From: Acidobacteriota bacterium
GTDB taxonomy: Bacteria; Acidobacteriota; Terriglobia; Acidiferrales; UBA7541
Reading direction: 5' to 3'
DNA length: 46,935 bases
Assembly (NCBI GenBank): GCA_021832085.1
Contig: JAKBLM010000033.1
Span: 1 to 46,935 of the forward strand
Both the position numbers and the translations under genes were made by a program. Positions 9,575 to 20,009 of this stretch are shown here, piece by piece (position 1 is the first letter of the stretch; the number at the start of each line of letters is the position of its first letter). Below the pieces are notes generated by a model. It had not been told where the DNA came from. It saw only the letters and a program-made list of their open reading frames with translations, and ran no database searches.

Positions 9575-10252
9575 CTATTCGCCCTTCCCTTCGCCCTCTT
9601 CGCCCTCTTCGGCCTCCTTGCGCACTTTCTTGATCACTTCGGGTTCGGCCGGGGCGGCGGCTTCGGCGGCAGCGGCTGCTTCCGGCGCCGGCACCTCTTC
9701 CTTGGTCGGGGCTATGACGTGGGCGATCACGCGTTGCGGCTCAGTGATCAGGCGAACTTTGGCCGGATCGAGCGGCAGATCTCCGGCACGAAGTTGCTTG
9801 CCGATGGTCAGTTCGCTGACGTCGACCACGATCTCCTCGGGAATATCGCTCGGCAGGCACTCCACCTCGATATCGCGAGTGACGCGCTCGAAAACGCCGC
9901 CGTCGACTTTCACGCCGACAGGCTCGCCCGTCGTTTGCACGCTGACCCGGACGCGAATCCGCACGTCCATGGCCACGCGCTGCAAGTCGAGATGGAGCAG
10001 GTCGCCTCGGACCGGGTCCAGCTGCCAGTCCTTGAGCATCGCCCGCGCCGGCTCGGCTCCTTCAACCTGGACTTCGTAAATGACGTTGTGGCCCGCGGTG
10101 CGCAGCACCTGCTTGGCCTGATGCACATCGACCGCCAGGGCCACCGGTTCGCCTGCGCCGCCGTAAAGGACGGCCGGTACTCGGCCGGCCTGCCGCAGCC
10201 GACGGGCGCCATTCTTGCCGCGTTCTTCGCGGCGATTGGCCTCGATCACCAT
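9575..10252 (-). CDS. rplY: 50S ribosomal protein L25 (Ctc/TL5 type)
   Basis: The 225-residue product begins MVIEANRREERGKNGARRLRQAGRVPAVLYGG, the conserved N-terminal 5S rRNA-binding domain of L25. A second beta domain of the longer Ctc/TL5 version (GVFERVTRDIEVECLPSDIP, then DVSELTIGKQLRAGDLPL) follows, and a Glu/Ala/Lys-rich tail ends the protein. The ATG at 10252 has AAAGGAAAAGGAA upstream; an extension to 10303 begins with a basic stretch that does not match the family. It lies 68 bases behind prs and 42 bases before pth. Confidence 0.95.
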   Translation of the reverse strand: MVIEANRREERGKNGARRLRQAGRVPAVLYGGAGEPVALAVDVHQAKQVLRTAGHNVIYEVQVEGAEPARAMLKDWQLDPVRGDLLHLDLQRVAMDVRIRVRVSVQTTGEPVGVKVDGGVFERVTRDIEVECLPSDIPEEIVVDVSELTIGKQLRAGDLPLDPAKVRLITEPQRVIAHVIAPTKEEVPAPEAAAAAEAAAPAEPEVIKKVRKEAEEGEEGEGKGE

Positions 10253-10320
10253 AATGAATTCCTTTTCCTTTCCCCCGCCGGCGCACCGGCGCCTACGGGG
10301 CATGCTTGCCGCCTCGAAAC

Positions 10321-11274
10321 CTAGAGAAAGAGCGCGCTGATCGACGTCTCCTCGTGGATCGAGCGGATTCCGCGCGCCAGCAGCTCGGCGACGCTCAACA
10401 CCTTTATTTTATCGACGTGGCGCGCCTCGGCCCGCAGCGGGACCGAATCGGTAACCACGACTTCCTCAATTTGCGAATGGCAGAGCCGCTCGATCGCCCG
10501 GCCCGAGAGTACCGCATGGGTGCAGGCGGCGAACACGCGTTCGGCGCCCTGTTCCTTGAGCGCCTCGGCCGTTTTCACCAGCGTGCCGGCGGTGTCGATG
10601 ATATCGTCGACGATCAGCGCGGCGCGGCCCTCCACGTCGCCGATCAGGTGCATCACCTCGGTCTGATCCATCGCCACGCGCCGCTTGTCGACGATCGCGA
10701 GCGGCGCGTCCAACTTTTTCGCGAACCCCCGGGCCCGCTCCACACCGCCGGCGTCGGGCGAAACCACCGTTATGTTGGGCAGGTTCATGTTGCGGAAATA
10801 TTCCACCAGCACCGGCGAGGCGAACAGGTGATCCACCGGCACGTTGAAATAGCCCTGAATCTGGGGCGCGTGCAGGTCGAGCGTCAGCGCGCGGTTGGCC
10901 CCGGCCGTTTCCATCAGGTCGGCCACGAGCTTGGCCGAAATCGGCACGCGCGGCTTGTCCTTCCGGTCCTGGCGCGCGTAGCCGTAATAGGGCACCACCG
11001 CCGTGATCCGCCGTGCCGAGGCTCGCTTGAACGCGTCGATCATCAGCAGAAGTTCCATCAGGTGAAAATCCACCGGCTGCGAGCAGGGTTGCACCACGAA
11101 AACATCCGTGCCCCGCACATTTTCAAGAATCTGGATATAGCATTCCCCGTCGGAAAACGTGCTCAGCTCGACCTGCCCTGGTTTGGTCCCGAGATAGCGG
11201 CAAATCTCTTCCGTCAACGCGGGATTAGCGCGGCCACTGAATATTTTGAGTTTATCGTCGGCCAAGCGTGACAC
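10321..11274 (-). CDS. prs: Ribose-phosphate pyrophosphokinase (PRPP synthetase)
   Basis: The 317-residue product transfers pyrophosphate from ATP to ribose 5-phosphate, giving PRPP for purine, pyrimidine, histidine and NAD synthesis. Key motifs are FSDGECYIQILENVRG, YYGYARQDRKDKPR, DLHAPQIQGYFNVPVDHL, VSPDAGGVERARGFAK and the PRPP loop IVDDIIDTAGTL. A GTG at 11274 gives the usual family length and lies seven bases after the ispE stop, with GGTGAG just upstream inside the ispE end. The frame stays open to 11505, but that part only mirrors ispE in another frame. Translational coupling with ispE is likely. Confidence 0.95.
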   Translation of the reverse strand: MSRLADDKLKIFSGRANPALTEEICRYLGTKPGQVELSTFSDGECYIQILENVRGTDVFVVQPCSQPVDFHLMELLLMIDAFKRASARRITAVVPYYGYARQDRKDKPRVPISAKLVADLMETAGANRALTLDLHAPQIQGYFNVPVDHLFASPVLVEYFRNMNLPNITVVSPDAGGVERARGFAKKLDAPLAIVDKRRVAMDQTEVMHLIGDVEGRAALIVDDIIDTAGTLVKTAEALKEQGAERVFAACTHAVLSGRAIERLCHSQIEEVVVTDSVPLRAEARHVDKIKVLSVAELLARGIRSIHEETSISALFL

Positions 11275-11281
11275 CTCAAGC

Positions 11282-12190
11282 TCACCGCGGCGCGCCCGCT
11301 GCCCGGTCAAACTCGGCACGGGTGAGAGTGCGAGCGATGAAGACCTGGTCTTCCAGGAACTGTCGAGCGGCTCGGCGCGCCTGCGCTGGGTTTCGGAACA
11401 GTCCAAACACCGCCGAACCGCTGCCTGCCAGCGCGGCTCCCGTAGCCCCTGCTTGAAGCAGACGACGCTTGATCTGCCGTAGCTTCGGATAACGATCGAA
11501 GACAACCGCCTCGAAGTCGTTCCGGAGGTCCGCGTCCCCTCGGCTCCAGCTTAGGGCACAGGAAAGCCAAAGTTTATGGGGCGGAGCGGCCTTTGTCAAC
11601 TTTCGGTCGAGCCAGGCGTAGGCATCGGGGGTCGAGACGTCGATGCCCGCCGGGGCCACCACCAGCACGCTGCGTTTCGCGCCGCTTTCCAAGGGATAGA
11701 TTTCGTCTCCCCGTCCAACGCCCAGCGCGCGTCCACCCACGAGAAAAAACGGCACGTCGGCGCCGAGCGAGGAGCCGATTTCCATCAGCCGTTCGAAGGC
11801 GAGCGGCCGTCGGGCCAGCCGCGCGGCCGCCAGCAGCGCCGCCGCGGCATCGCTCGATCCCCCGCCCAGACCCGCAGCCATCGGAATCCGCTTCTCCAGC
11901 CGCACGCGCCAGCCGCCGGGCAGGCGCAATGCTTCGCTCATGGCTTCGAGCGCCCGCCAGACCAGATTGGTGGGACCGGGATCGAGTCGAGCGCCGGTGA
12001 TCGCCAGATCGATCCCCGGCCGGCGGACGCGCTCGATCGTCAGCGTGTCATGGAGCGAGATTGCCTGAAAAACGGTGCGCAGTTCGTGGTAGCCGTCGGG
12101 GCGCAGGCCCACAACACCCAGTTGCAGGTTGATCTTCGCGAAGGCGGGGATTTGCAACGGCGTCGTCAAGGGCCGGTCAGTGACGCCCAC
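11282..12190 (-). CDS. ispE: 4-diphosphocytidyl-2-C-methyl-D-erythritol kinase
   Basis: The 302-residue product phosphorylates the 2-hydroxyl of CDP-methylerythritol in the MEP pathway to isoprenoid precursors. It is a GHMP kinase: AFAKINLQLGVVGLRPDGYHEL at the N-terminus, the ATP-binding loop PMAAGLGGGSSDAAAAL near residue 105, ADVPFFLVGGRALGVGRGDEI near 145, and the late motif GAALAGSGSAVFGLF. Its start overlaps the end of the upstream TPR gene by 14 bases, and prs follows after seven bases, so the three form one operon. Confidence 0.95.
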   Translation of the reverse strand: MGVTDRPLTTPLQIPAFAKINLQLGVVGLRPDGYHELRTVFQAISLHDTLTIERVRRPGIDLAITGARLDPGPTNLVWRALEAMSEALRLPGGWRVRLEKRIPMAAGLGGGSSDAAAALLAAARLARRPLAFERLMEIGSSLGADVPFFLVGGRALGVGRGDEIYPLESGAKRSVLVVAPAGIDVSTPDAYAWLDRKLTKAAPPHKLWLSCALSWSRGDADLRNDFEAVVFDRYPKLRQIKRRLLQAGATGAALAGSGSAVFGLFRNPAQARRAARQFLEDQVFIARTLTRAEFDRAAGAPR

Positions 12191-14240
12191 CGGGGTCGGC
12201 GTGGCTCTTGCGCGCCGAGCGCTCCCTGGCTCGCGCGAGTTTTCGCTCGAGGGCCTTCACCTTGGCCGGTTCGTAATCAGCGGGCACGGCGTGACGCCAG
12301 GCGGCGAGCGCCTTCTCCCAGGTCTGGATCGCCAACGACGTGTCGCCGAGCCGGTCGTAAACGTCTCCTAAATGGCCGAGGATTGTCGGATCGTTCGGGC
12401 TATGGGCGACAGCCTTGAGCAGATATTCGCGCGCGTCGGTCAGCCGGTTTTGCCTGTAATAGGTGTAGCCGAGGCTGTCGAGATAGGCGCTGTTGCCGCC
12501 GTCCAGGGCGAGGGCGCGCCTGACGAGTTCGGCCGCCTGGTCGAGGCGGATGCCCTGTTCGGCCAGCATGTAACCGTAGTAGTTCAGCACCTCGGCGTTG
12601 TTCGGGTTCACCGCCAGCGCCTTGCGGAACAGCTGCTCGGCCGGGTGGTATTTCTTCTGGCGCTCGTAGATCGCGCCAAGCAGGAACCAAGCCTCGGCCT
12701 TATCGTCGGGCTGGCTTGAGAGCGATTCGGAGAGCTGGGCGGCCTTCTCGGCGGCGCGATAGTGCCGGCCTCGCAACTCCACCTGGGCGATATCGAGGTA
12801 GAGGGAGCGGTCAGCCGGCGTGCCGGTGAGCAAGGTCTTGAGCGTCTTCACGGCCTTGCCGGTCTCCTGCTTGTCGCCAAGCAACAGCGCGTATTCGATC
12901 TTCATCGCCCGGTCATGGGGACTGGCTTGCAGCCCCTGCTGCGCTGTCGCAATCGCCATGTCGATCTGGTTGTTCTCGCGGTAGGTTTCGATCAATTCGA
13001 AGCGGCCGCGGTGTTCTTCGCTCGGGCCGAGGGCCATCATTTCGTGGAAGGTGCGGATGGCGGAGGGATAGTCGCCCTGCTGCCGATAGAGCCGGCCAAG
13101 CTCGTCGTAGAGGATGCTGTAAACCCTTGGGCTCAGCGCCTCGGTCGACTGTTGGTGCTTGAGGTCGCTGATCGCCTCCGAAATCACTTTTATCGCGGCC
13201 TCGTAGTGGCCCTGCGCCTCCGCGATCAGCGCCTGGTTGTAGATCACCTCCAGGTTGCCGGGCGCCAGTTCGGCCGCGTGCTCGATATTGGTTTCGGCCA
13301 GATCGTACTTCTTTTCCTGGTAATAGATTTCCGCCAGCCGCAGGAAGCTGTTCGGGTCGCCGGGATCCAGGTTTGCAACCTTCTGGTAGGCCTTGGCGGC
13401 TTCGGCAAACTGGTTCGCGTCGAAGAGGGTTCGAGCCAGCCGCCGCCAGTGCGCCGGGTCCTCCGGCTCGAGCTGGACCGCCTGCCGGTAAGCCTGCACG
13501 GCGTTAGTCGCGTCGTGCATCTTGGTGTAGGCGTCGCCCAGCAGATCGTAGAGGTGCCCGCTGCTTTCCTCGCCCGCCACTTTTTTGAGCCGAGCAATCG
13601 CCTGCTCGGCGTGGCCTTCATCGAGCAGCAGTTGGGCGTACTGCGCGAGCAGTTCCTGGTTAGTGGGGTCGCGCTTCAGCAAACGCTCGAGCACGGCGGC
13701 CGCTTTATCCGGCTGGTTTTCGAAGCGATAGAGCCGCGCCAGCCAGAGCCCAGCATCCGTGTCGCTCGGATCGAGCTTCAGGATGGTTTCGTACTGCTCG
13801 GCTGCCTTTTCCAGCGCCTGGTGTTGGTTGGCGTTCGCGCCCAGCTCGCCGAGGCTGCGCACGTAGATTCGTGCCAGCAGTTGGTGCGTTTCGACGCTGT
13901 CGGGGTGCACCTTCAGGATGTTTTGCGCGGTTTCCACCGCCTCGCGCAGATGCTGCGACTCGGCGTAGGTTTGCGCCATCTTCAGCTGAATGATGACGCC
14001 ACCGGGATGGAGCGCCAGGGCCTTCTTGTAATAATCAATGGCCTGGTCGGCATAGTTCTGTTCTCCGGTGGCCTCGAACTGCTCCTGGCTGATGTGGCCG
14101 AGCATGAAATTCGCGTACGCGTCCGCCCGCTGCTCTACGGCGTTCGGCACCGGCTGGCTGGCTTGGGTTGCGGGTTTTTGGCCGGCCGCGGCGGCCAGAG
14201 GCAAAAGCACCCACAGGGCGGCAAAAGCAGAAAGCCTCAC
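12177..14240 (-). CDS. Large exported TPR-repeat protein
   Basis: The 687-residue product begins with a Sec-type signal peptide (hydrophobic LSAFAALWVLLPLAAAA, likely cut near AAAGQ). The rest is almost entirely tetratricopeptide repeats: helix pairs of 34 residues with the usual W/L/G/Y/A/F/A/P spacing, for example YYKKALALHPGG, YRQAVQLEPEDP, FRKALAVNPNNAEVLNYYGYML and LLKAVAHSPNDPTILGHLGDVY. There is no enzymatic domain, so it is probably a periplasmic scaffold or assembly factor. The end is basic (KALERKLARARERSARK). It opens the ispE-prs operon and overlaps ispE by 14 bases. The partner proteins are unknown. Confidence 0.9.
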   Translation of the reverse strand: MRLSAFAALWVLLPLAAAAGQKPATQASQPVPNAVEQRADAYANFMLGHISQEQFEATGEQNYADQAIDYYKKALALHPGGVIIQLKMAQTYAESQHLREAVETAQNILKVHPDSVETHQLLARIYVRSLGELGANANQHQALEKAAEQYETILKLDPSDTDAGLWLARLYRFENQPDKAAAVLERLLKRDPTNQELLAQYAQLLLDEGHAEQAIARLKKVAGEESSGHLYDLLGDAYTKMHDATNAVQAYRQAVQLEPEDPAHWRRLARTLFDANQFAEAAKAYQKVANLDPGDPNSFLRLAEIYYQEKKYDLAETNIEHAAELAPGNLEVIYNQALIAEAQGHYEAAIKVISEAISDLKHQQSTEALSPRVYSILYDELGRLYRQQGDYPSAIRTFHEMMALGPSEEHRGRFELIETYRENNQIDMAIATAQQGLQASPHDRAMKIEYALLLGDKQETGKAVKTLKTLLTGTPADRSLYLDIAQVELRGRHYRAAEKAAQLSESLSSQPDDKAEAWFLLGAIYERQKKYHPAEQLFRKALAVNPNNAEVLNYYGYMLAEQGIRLDQAAELVRRALALDGGNSAYLDSLGYTYYRQNRLTDAREYLLKAVAHSPNDPTILGHLGDVYDRLGDTSLAIQTWEKALAAWRHAVPADYEPAKVKALERKLARARERSARKSHADPGGRH

Positions 14241-14345
14241 GGATTGCTCCAGGTCATCCCTTGATTATCCTTCGATGCGACGAAGGCCGTCAAAAGTTTC
14301 AGGTCTACCTTGTGGCCCACGCGGCACCGCTGATTGCGGCGGTTT

Positions 14346-15908
14346 CTAGTGCCAGAAATGGCGCCGGCCGGTGGTGATCATTGCCATACCCAGCCGATTG
14401 GCTGCGTCGATCACTTCCTGGTCGCGCACCGAGCCGCCGGGCTGAATCACTGCCGTTGCCCCGGCCTTGGCGGCTTCCTCGACGCCGTCGGGGAATGGGA
14501 AAAAGGCATCCGAACCGACCACGGTTCCCTTGAGCGGCAGCTGGGCCTTCATTGCTGCGATCTTCACCGAATCCACGCGGCTCATCTGCCCCGCACCCAC
14601 GCCGACCGTCTGCCCGGCGCGTGTGAAGACGATCGCGTTCGACTTCACGTGTTTCACCACCTTCCAGGCAAAGCGCAAAGCCGCCATCTCTTCCTCGGTC
14701 GGCTTCCGCTCGGTCACGATCTTCCATTGGCTCTCGTCGGGCGGCACGCGGTCGGGCTGTTGCACCAGCCAGCCGCCGGAAATCACCTTCAGCTCGAAAG
14801 CCGGTGGCGCCGGCACCGTCAGTTCCACCAGCCGCAGGTTTTTCTTCTTGGCCAGCGCCTCGCGCGCCTCCGGCGTGAAGCCCGGCGCCACGACACATTC
14901 GACGAACAGCTTCGCCAGTTCCTGCGCCGTTTCGCCCTCCACCGGGCGGTTCAGGGCGATCACGCTGCCAAAGGCGGAAACCGGGTCGCAGGCCAGTGCC
15001 AGCCGGTAGGCTTCGGCCTGCTTCTCATGCTCGGCCGCCCCGGCCGGGTTCGAGTGCTTGACGATGATCACCGCCGGCTTGTCAAACTCCTCGACGAACG
15101 ACCAGGCAGCCTCGAGATCGACCAGATTGTTGTAGGAAAGCTCCTTGCCCTGCAGTTGCCGCGCGCCGGCGAGTCCCGCTGCCGGCTTTCCGGCGGGAAT
15201 ATAGAGAGCCGCATGCTGATGGGGGTTTTCGCCGTAGCGGAGCGGGGCGTGGCGCTCGAGCGAGAGGTTCAGCCGCTCGGGCAGCGCCGGCCGCTCGACG
15301 AGCGCCAACCGGCCCTGGTCGGCCGCCAGTCGCTCGAGTTCAGTGGTGATGTGGCCGTCGTAGCGAGCCGTTGCGGCAAAGGCCTTGCGCGCCAGATCGA
15401 TGCGTGTGGCGAGGCTCAACTCACGCCCCGCTTCCAGTTGCTTGGCGACGCGGTCGTAATCGGCGGGATCGGTGACGACGCCGACATGCTGGAAATTCTT
15501 TGCCGCCGACCGCAGCATGGTCGGTCCGCCAATGTCGATGTTCTCGATCAGCTCGTCCGCGCTGACGCCCGGCTTCGAGGCCACTGCTTCGAAGGGATAG
15601 AGGTTCACCACCACCAGATCGATTGGTGCGATTTTGTGCTCGGCCGCCTGCGCGCGGTCGTCGGCGCTTTCGCGGCGGAACAGGATGCCGCCGTGCACCT
15701 TGGGATGCAGCGTTTTCACGCGCCCGCCAAGCATCTCCGGCCAGCCGGTCAGCTCGGCGACGTCGCGTACCTTCACGCCCGCTTCGCGCAGCAATCGTGC
15801 GGTTCCCCCGGTGGAAACGATTTCGATGCCGAGCGCGGCGAGCCGCTTGGCGAACTCCGCCACGCCGGTCTTGTCGTAAACGCTGACGAGTGCCCTTTCG
15901 ACGGCCAA
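14346..15908 (-). CDS. purH: Bifunctional AICAR formyltransferase / IMP cyclohydrolase
   Basis: The 520-residue product carries out the last two steps of purine synthesis, from AICAR through FAICAR to IMP. The N-terminal cyclohydrolase domain shows ALVSVYDKTGVAEFAKRL, STGGTARLLREAGV, GGRVKTLHPKVHGGIL and NIDIGGPTMLRSAAKN. The transformylase domain shows APLRYGENPHQHAALY, KELSYNNLVDLEAAW, IIVKHSNPAGAA with the catalytic Lys-His, and GAGQMSRVDSV. The start is TTG at 15908, supported by GGAGGG four bases upstream. It ends 105 bases before the TPR gene begins, and selA is divergent, 186 bases away. Confidence 0.97.
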   Translation of the reverse strand: MAVERALVSVYDKTGVAEFAKRLAALGIEIVSTGGTARLLREAGVKVRDVAELTGWPEMLGGRVKTLHPKVHGGILFRRESADDRAQAAEHKIAPIDLVVVNLYPFEAVASKPGVSADELIENIDIGGPTMLRSAAKNFQHVGVVTDPADYDRVAKQLEAGRELSLATRIDLARKAFAATARYDGHITTELERLAADQGRLALVERPALPERLNLSLERHAPLRYGENPHQHAALYIPAGKPAAGLAGARQLQGKELSYNNLVDLEAAWSFVEEFDKPAVIIVKHSNPAGAAEHEKQAEAYRLALACDPVSAFGSVIALNRPVEGETAQELAKLFVECVVAPGFTPEAREALAKKKNLRLVELTVPAPPAFELKVISGGWLVQQPDRVPPDESQWKIVTERKPTEEEMAALRFAWKVVKHVKSNAIVFTRAGQTVGVGAGQMSRVDSVKIAAMKAQLPLKGTVVGSDAFFPFPDGVEEAAKAGATAVIQPGGSVRDQEVIDAANRLGMAMITTGRRHFWH

Positions 15909-16094
15909 TTCACCCTCCTGTGCAGCAATGGGAATTTCGAGAAGAATTTCATTCTATGCGCCCAGGCCCGGGAGCGAAAGTTTTGCCGCCAAATCCCCGC
16001 CGGCCGTCCATTTTCCCCGCCTTGCCATTCGCGGTACTGCCCGACGGCGAGTCGCATTGCCTTGCCGCGGCCGCTGTGCTCAAATAACAGCGCC

Positions 16095-17522
<1,428 letters not shown>

Positions 17523-17530
17523 CGGCGCGG

Positions 17531-19831
17531 TTACCGCGCCGGCCGCTCTCCACTCAACTTCACCACCCAGATTCCGCCGCCGGGCAGCTGCTTTTCCAGA
17601 AGCACGTTCTCCCGCGTCTGCTTGAACGCCGCGCTGCGCCCATCCAGCAGATCCTGCGCCTGTTCCACCTTCCACGGAACCTGAACCGCCAGGGAAGCCC
17701 GGGCCGGTGCGTGCGCGTGATTGAAAACGAAAATGAGCTGATCGCGCGGGCTCACCAGGCGCCGCACCTCGATCTGCGACGTCCCTGCGCCGGAAACTCG
17801 CACCTCGGGTTTCACGCCCGCCGCACGCGCCAGCGAGAGCAGCAGTTGCTGCGTCGAGCGCTCGTGTTCGCGCTGGTAGGAAAGCGGCAACATCGATCCG
17901 ACGAACACGGCCTTGCCGCGCCCGTAGGCCTTTTCCACGATGGCCGGCGCGCCGTCAGGAAAACGCGCTAGCACGCGGCCGCCCTGGAGCGGCTCCAATT
18001 CTTCCTGGAACGCGTCGCCGCGCACCGCCTCGCCGGCTTTCATGCCCGGCAGCGCCGGCGAAGCTTCCACCAGCAGCCGCGCCGCCTTCACCGGCACGAT
18101 CCGTCTTTCGCGCGCGCCGAAGACCTGAGTCAGGCCGAATCCGGGAATCTGGTCGCTCGCCAGGCCGCGGGCGTTGTTCCAGGCAAAGCGTGCGCCGGCA
18201 ACGGCCGTGCCGCCCTGTTCGACGTAGCGCTTCACCCCTTCCGCCACCTTCCTCGAAATCATCATGGCGAAGGGCAGGAACAGGATCTTGTAAGCCCGCA
18301 CGCGGCCGTCGGCGATGTCCTGGGGACTCACGAAATCCACCGGGATTTGCGCCTCAGAGAAGGCTTCGTGCAGCCCTTCGAGCGAATCATGCTCGGCGTT
18401 GCCGAGCTTCGAAAGCGAGGCTTCCGATCCGCCGACCATGTAGGACAGCGGGTTGTAGAGGATGGCCACCTGGGCCGGCGCCGGCTGCGCGCGGTTGATC
18501 GCAGCAGCGTTACGTTCGATGATTTGCGCGGTTTTCCCTGCGGCGCGGGCGCGGGCGGTCAGCGTTCCGTCGAGATGAATCAATCCGTAGCCACCGGATT
18601 CGTAGCCGGCATTCATCGGGTACCAGGCGTAGATGGCGATTTCCCTGGCGCCGTGCGCGACCGTCTCCCACATCCAATACGTCACGTCGTGCGCGGTGAC
18701 CGGTACGGCGATCCGCATACCCAGGACGCCCTGACCGGCTTGCAGCTCGCCAATCCAGAATGCCTTGCCCGCGCTGTGGCCGGCCGAGCGCTCGAAATCG
18801 AGCCCGGCCGTGAGGTTCTGGTAGGAGAGCGGGCGGATCAGCCCTGCGTGCTTGGGATAAAGCGAGGTGCCGAAAAAGTCGGCGTTTTCGGCCATCAGGA
18901 AATCGTCCGGCTGCCCGTAGCCGTTGCGCGGATCGGTGAAGATACCGGGCGCGGCAGCGTGGCTCGTGATCGGGTGCGTGTGATCGACGCTGCGGATGGC
19001 GTCGACGCGCGTCTTCAAATCTCCCGCCAGCTTGTCAAGGATGAACATTCGCCAGTCGATGTAGTCGGTGAAGGAAAGGATGGTGGGAAAGCGCGGCGCC
19101 GACACCTCGCTCCAGCTCGAAAATCCCCGATACCACGCCCGATTGAGCGCGGCCAGCGTCTTGTATTTGGCCTGCAGCCAGCGGCGGAATCGTGCCTGCG
19201 TGTAGGGACTGAAACCGAACTCGGGATTCTTCAGGTACGGGAAGTCGGCCCAGTTGACGATGTGCGGCTCGCTCCACACGTCCCAAGCGTAGAGCGACGA
19301 ATAGCCGTTCGCATCATGCGCGACGGCCTGGAGGAACTCGACCATTTCGCGGCGCACGGCCGGATCGTCGATGCTGTAACCCGGCGCCGCCTCGGAATCG
19401 ATCACCGCGCCCGAGCGATCGACGAACCGGGCGCCAGGATGCCGCTGCCCTATCCAGTCCGGCGCCGAGTCGGTATAGATCTGCACGATCACCCGCAGCC
19501 CGCGTTCTTGCGCCAGCCGCAGCAGCAGATTCAGATTGCGGAAATCGAACCGGCCGCGTTGTGGCTCGGCCGTGGCCCAGTCCACCCAGCATTTCACCGT
19601 GTCGAAGCCCAGCGCCTTGATCTGATCCAGATCGTGGCCCCATCGCGCGGCACTGGTCGCATTCACCGGCTCCAGCATCGGCGCGCGGATTTTGCCGCCG
19701 CCATACCAGACCGCGACCGGAAAAAACGACGGTGAAACGCTCGTGCCCTGCGCAGCGCGCGAACGTTCCGGCGGTTGCAGCACCAGAAGGAAAAGAAAGA
19801 GACAGACAAAGCCGAATCGGCCCCACTTCAT
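17531..19831 (-). CDS. Secreted GH42-like beta-galactosidase family protein
   Basis: The 766-residue product has an N-terminal signal peptide (GRFGFVCLFLFLLVLQPP, cut near SRAAQG). A (beta/alpha)8 catalytic domain of the GH42 type follows (about 35-440), then a middle domain of the GH42 trimerisation kind (QVAILYNPLSYMVGG to AGARFAWNN) and a beta-sandwich end. Likely catalytic residues are the Glu in AWDVWSEPH (acid/base) and the Glu in FWIGELQAGQG (nucleophile). Clan GH-A enzymes nearly always have Asn before the acid/base; here it is Ser. It probably acts on plant or microbial galactosides outside the cytoplasm, but the substrate cannot be read from sequence. It is monocistronic. Confidence 0.82.
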   Translation of the reverse strand: MKWGRFGFVCLFLFLLVLQPPERSRAAQGTSVSPSFFPVAVWYGGGKIRAPMLEPVNATSAARWGHDLDQIKALGFDTVKCWVDWATAEPQRGRFDFRNLNLLLRLAQERGLRVIVQIYTDSAPDWIGQRHPGARFVDRSGAVIDSEAAPGYSIDDPAVRREMVEFLQAVAHDANGYSSLYAWDVWSEPHIVNWADFPYLKNPEFGFSPYTQARFRRWLQAKYKTLAALNRAWYRGFSSWSEVSAPRFPTILSFTDYIDWRMFILDKLAGDLKTRVDAIRSVDHTHPITSHAAAPGIFTDPRNGYGQPDDFLMAENADFFGTSLYPKHAGLIRPLSYQNLTAGLDFERSAGHSAGKAFWIGELQAGQGVLGMRIAVPVTAHDVTYWMWETVAHGAREIAIYAWYPMNAGYESGGYGLIHLDGTLTARARAAGKTAQIIERNAAAINRAQPAPAQVAILYNPLSYMVGGSEASLSKLGNAEHDSLEGLHEAFSEAQIPVDFVSPQDIADGRVRAYKILFLPFAMMISRKVAEGVKRYVEQGGTAVAGARFAWNNARGLASDQIPGFGLTQVFGARERRIVPVKAARLLVEASPALPGMKAGEAVRGDAFQEELEPLQGGRVLARFPDGAPAIVEKAYGRGKAVFVGSMLPLSYQREHERSTQQLLLSLARAAGVKPEVRVSGAGTSQIEVRRLVSPRDQLIFVFNHAHAPARASLAVQVPWKVEQAQDLLDGRSAAFKQTRENVLLEKQLPGGGIWVVKLSGERPAR

Positions 19832-20009
19832 TTTCGTGTCCCTCCCATTTGCCGGGCCAGCTTACTGCAAAGGGGACGAAGCGGTCGCCGGGAACTTTCC
19901 GTCGAGCGGAGAAAAGGCGTGGGCGCAGCTAGAAAATCATGAGAAAAGGCAGCACCGGAGCGACCCGTTGGCTTGCGGAATGCCGGGAGGCTTACCCTCC
20001 CTGGACAGG

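Noticed and set aside
14334..16094. Long plus-strand reading frame opposite purH, continuing into selA
   Set aside because: It mirrors the complement of purH, a clearly real gene, and carries no recognisable protein sequence before the SelA start.
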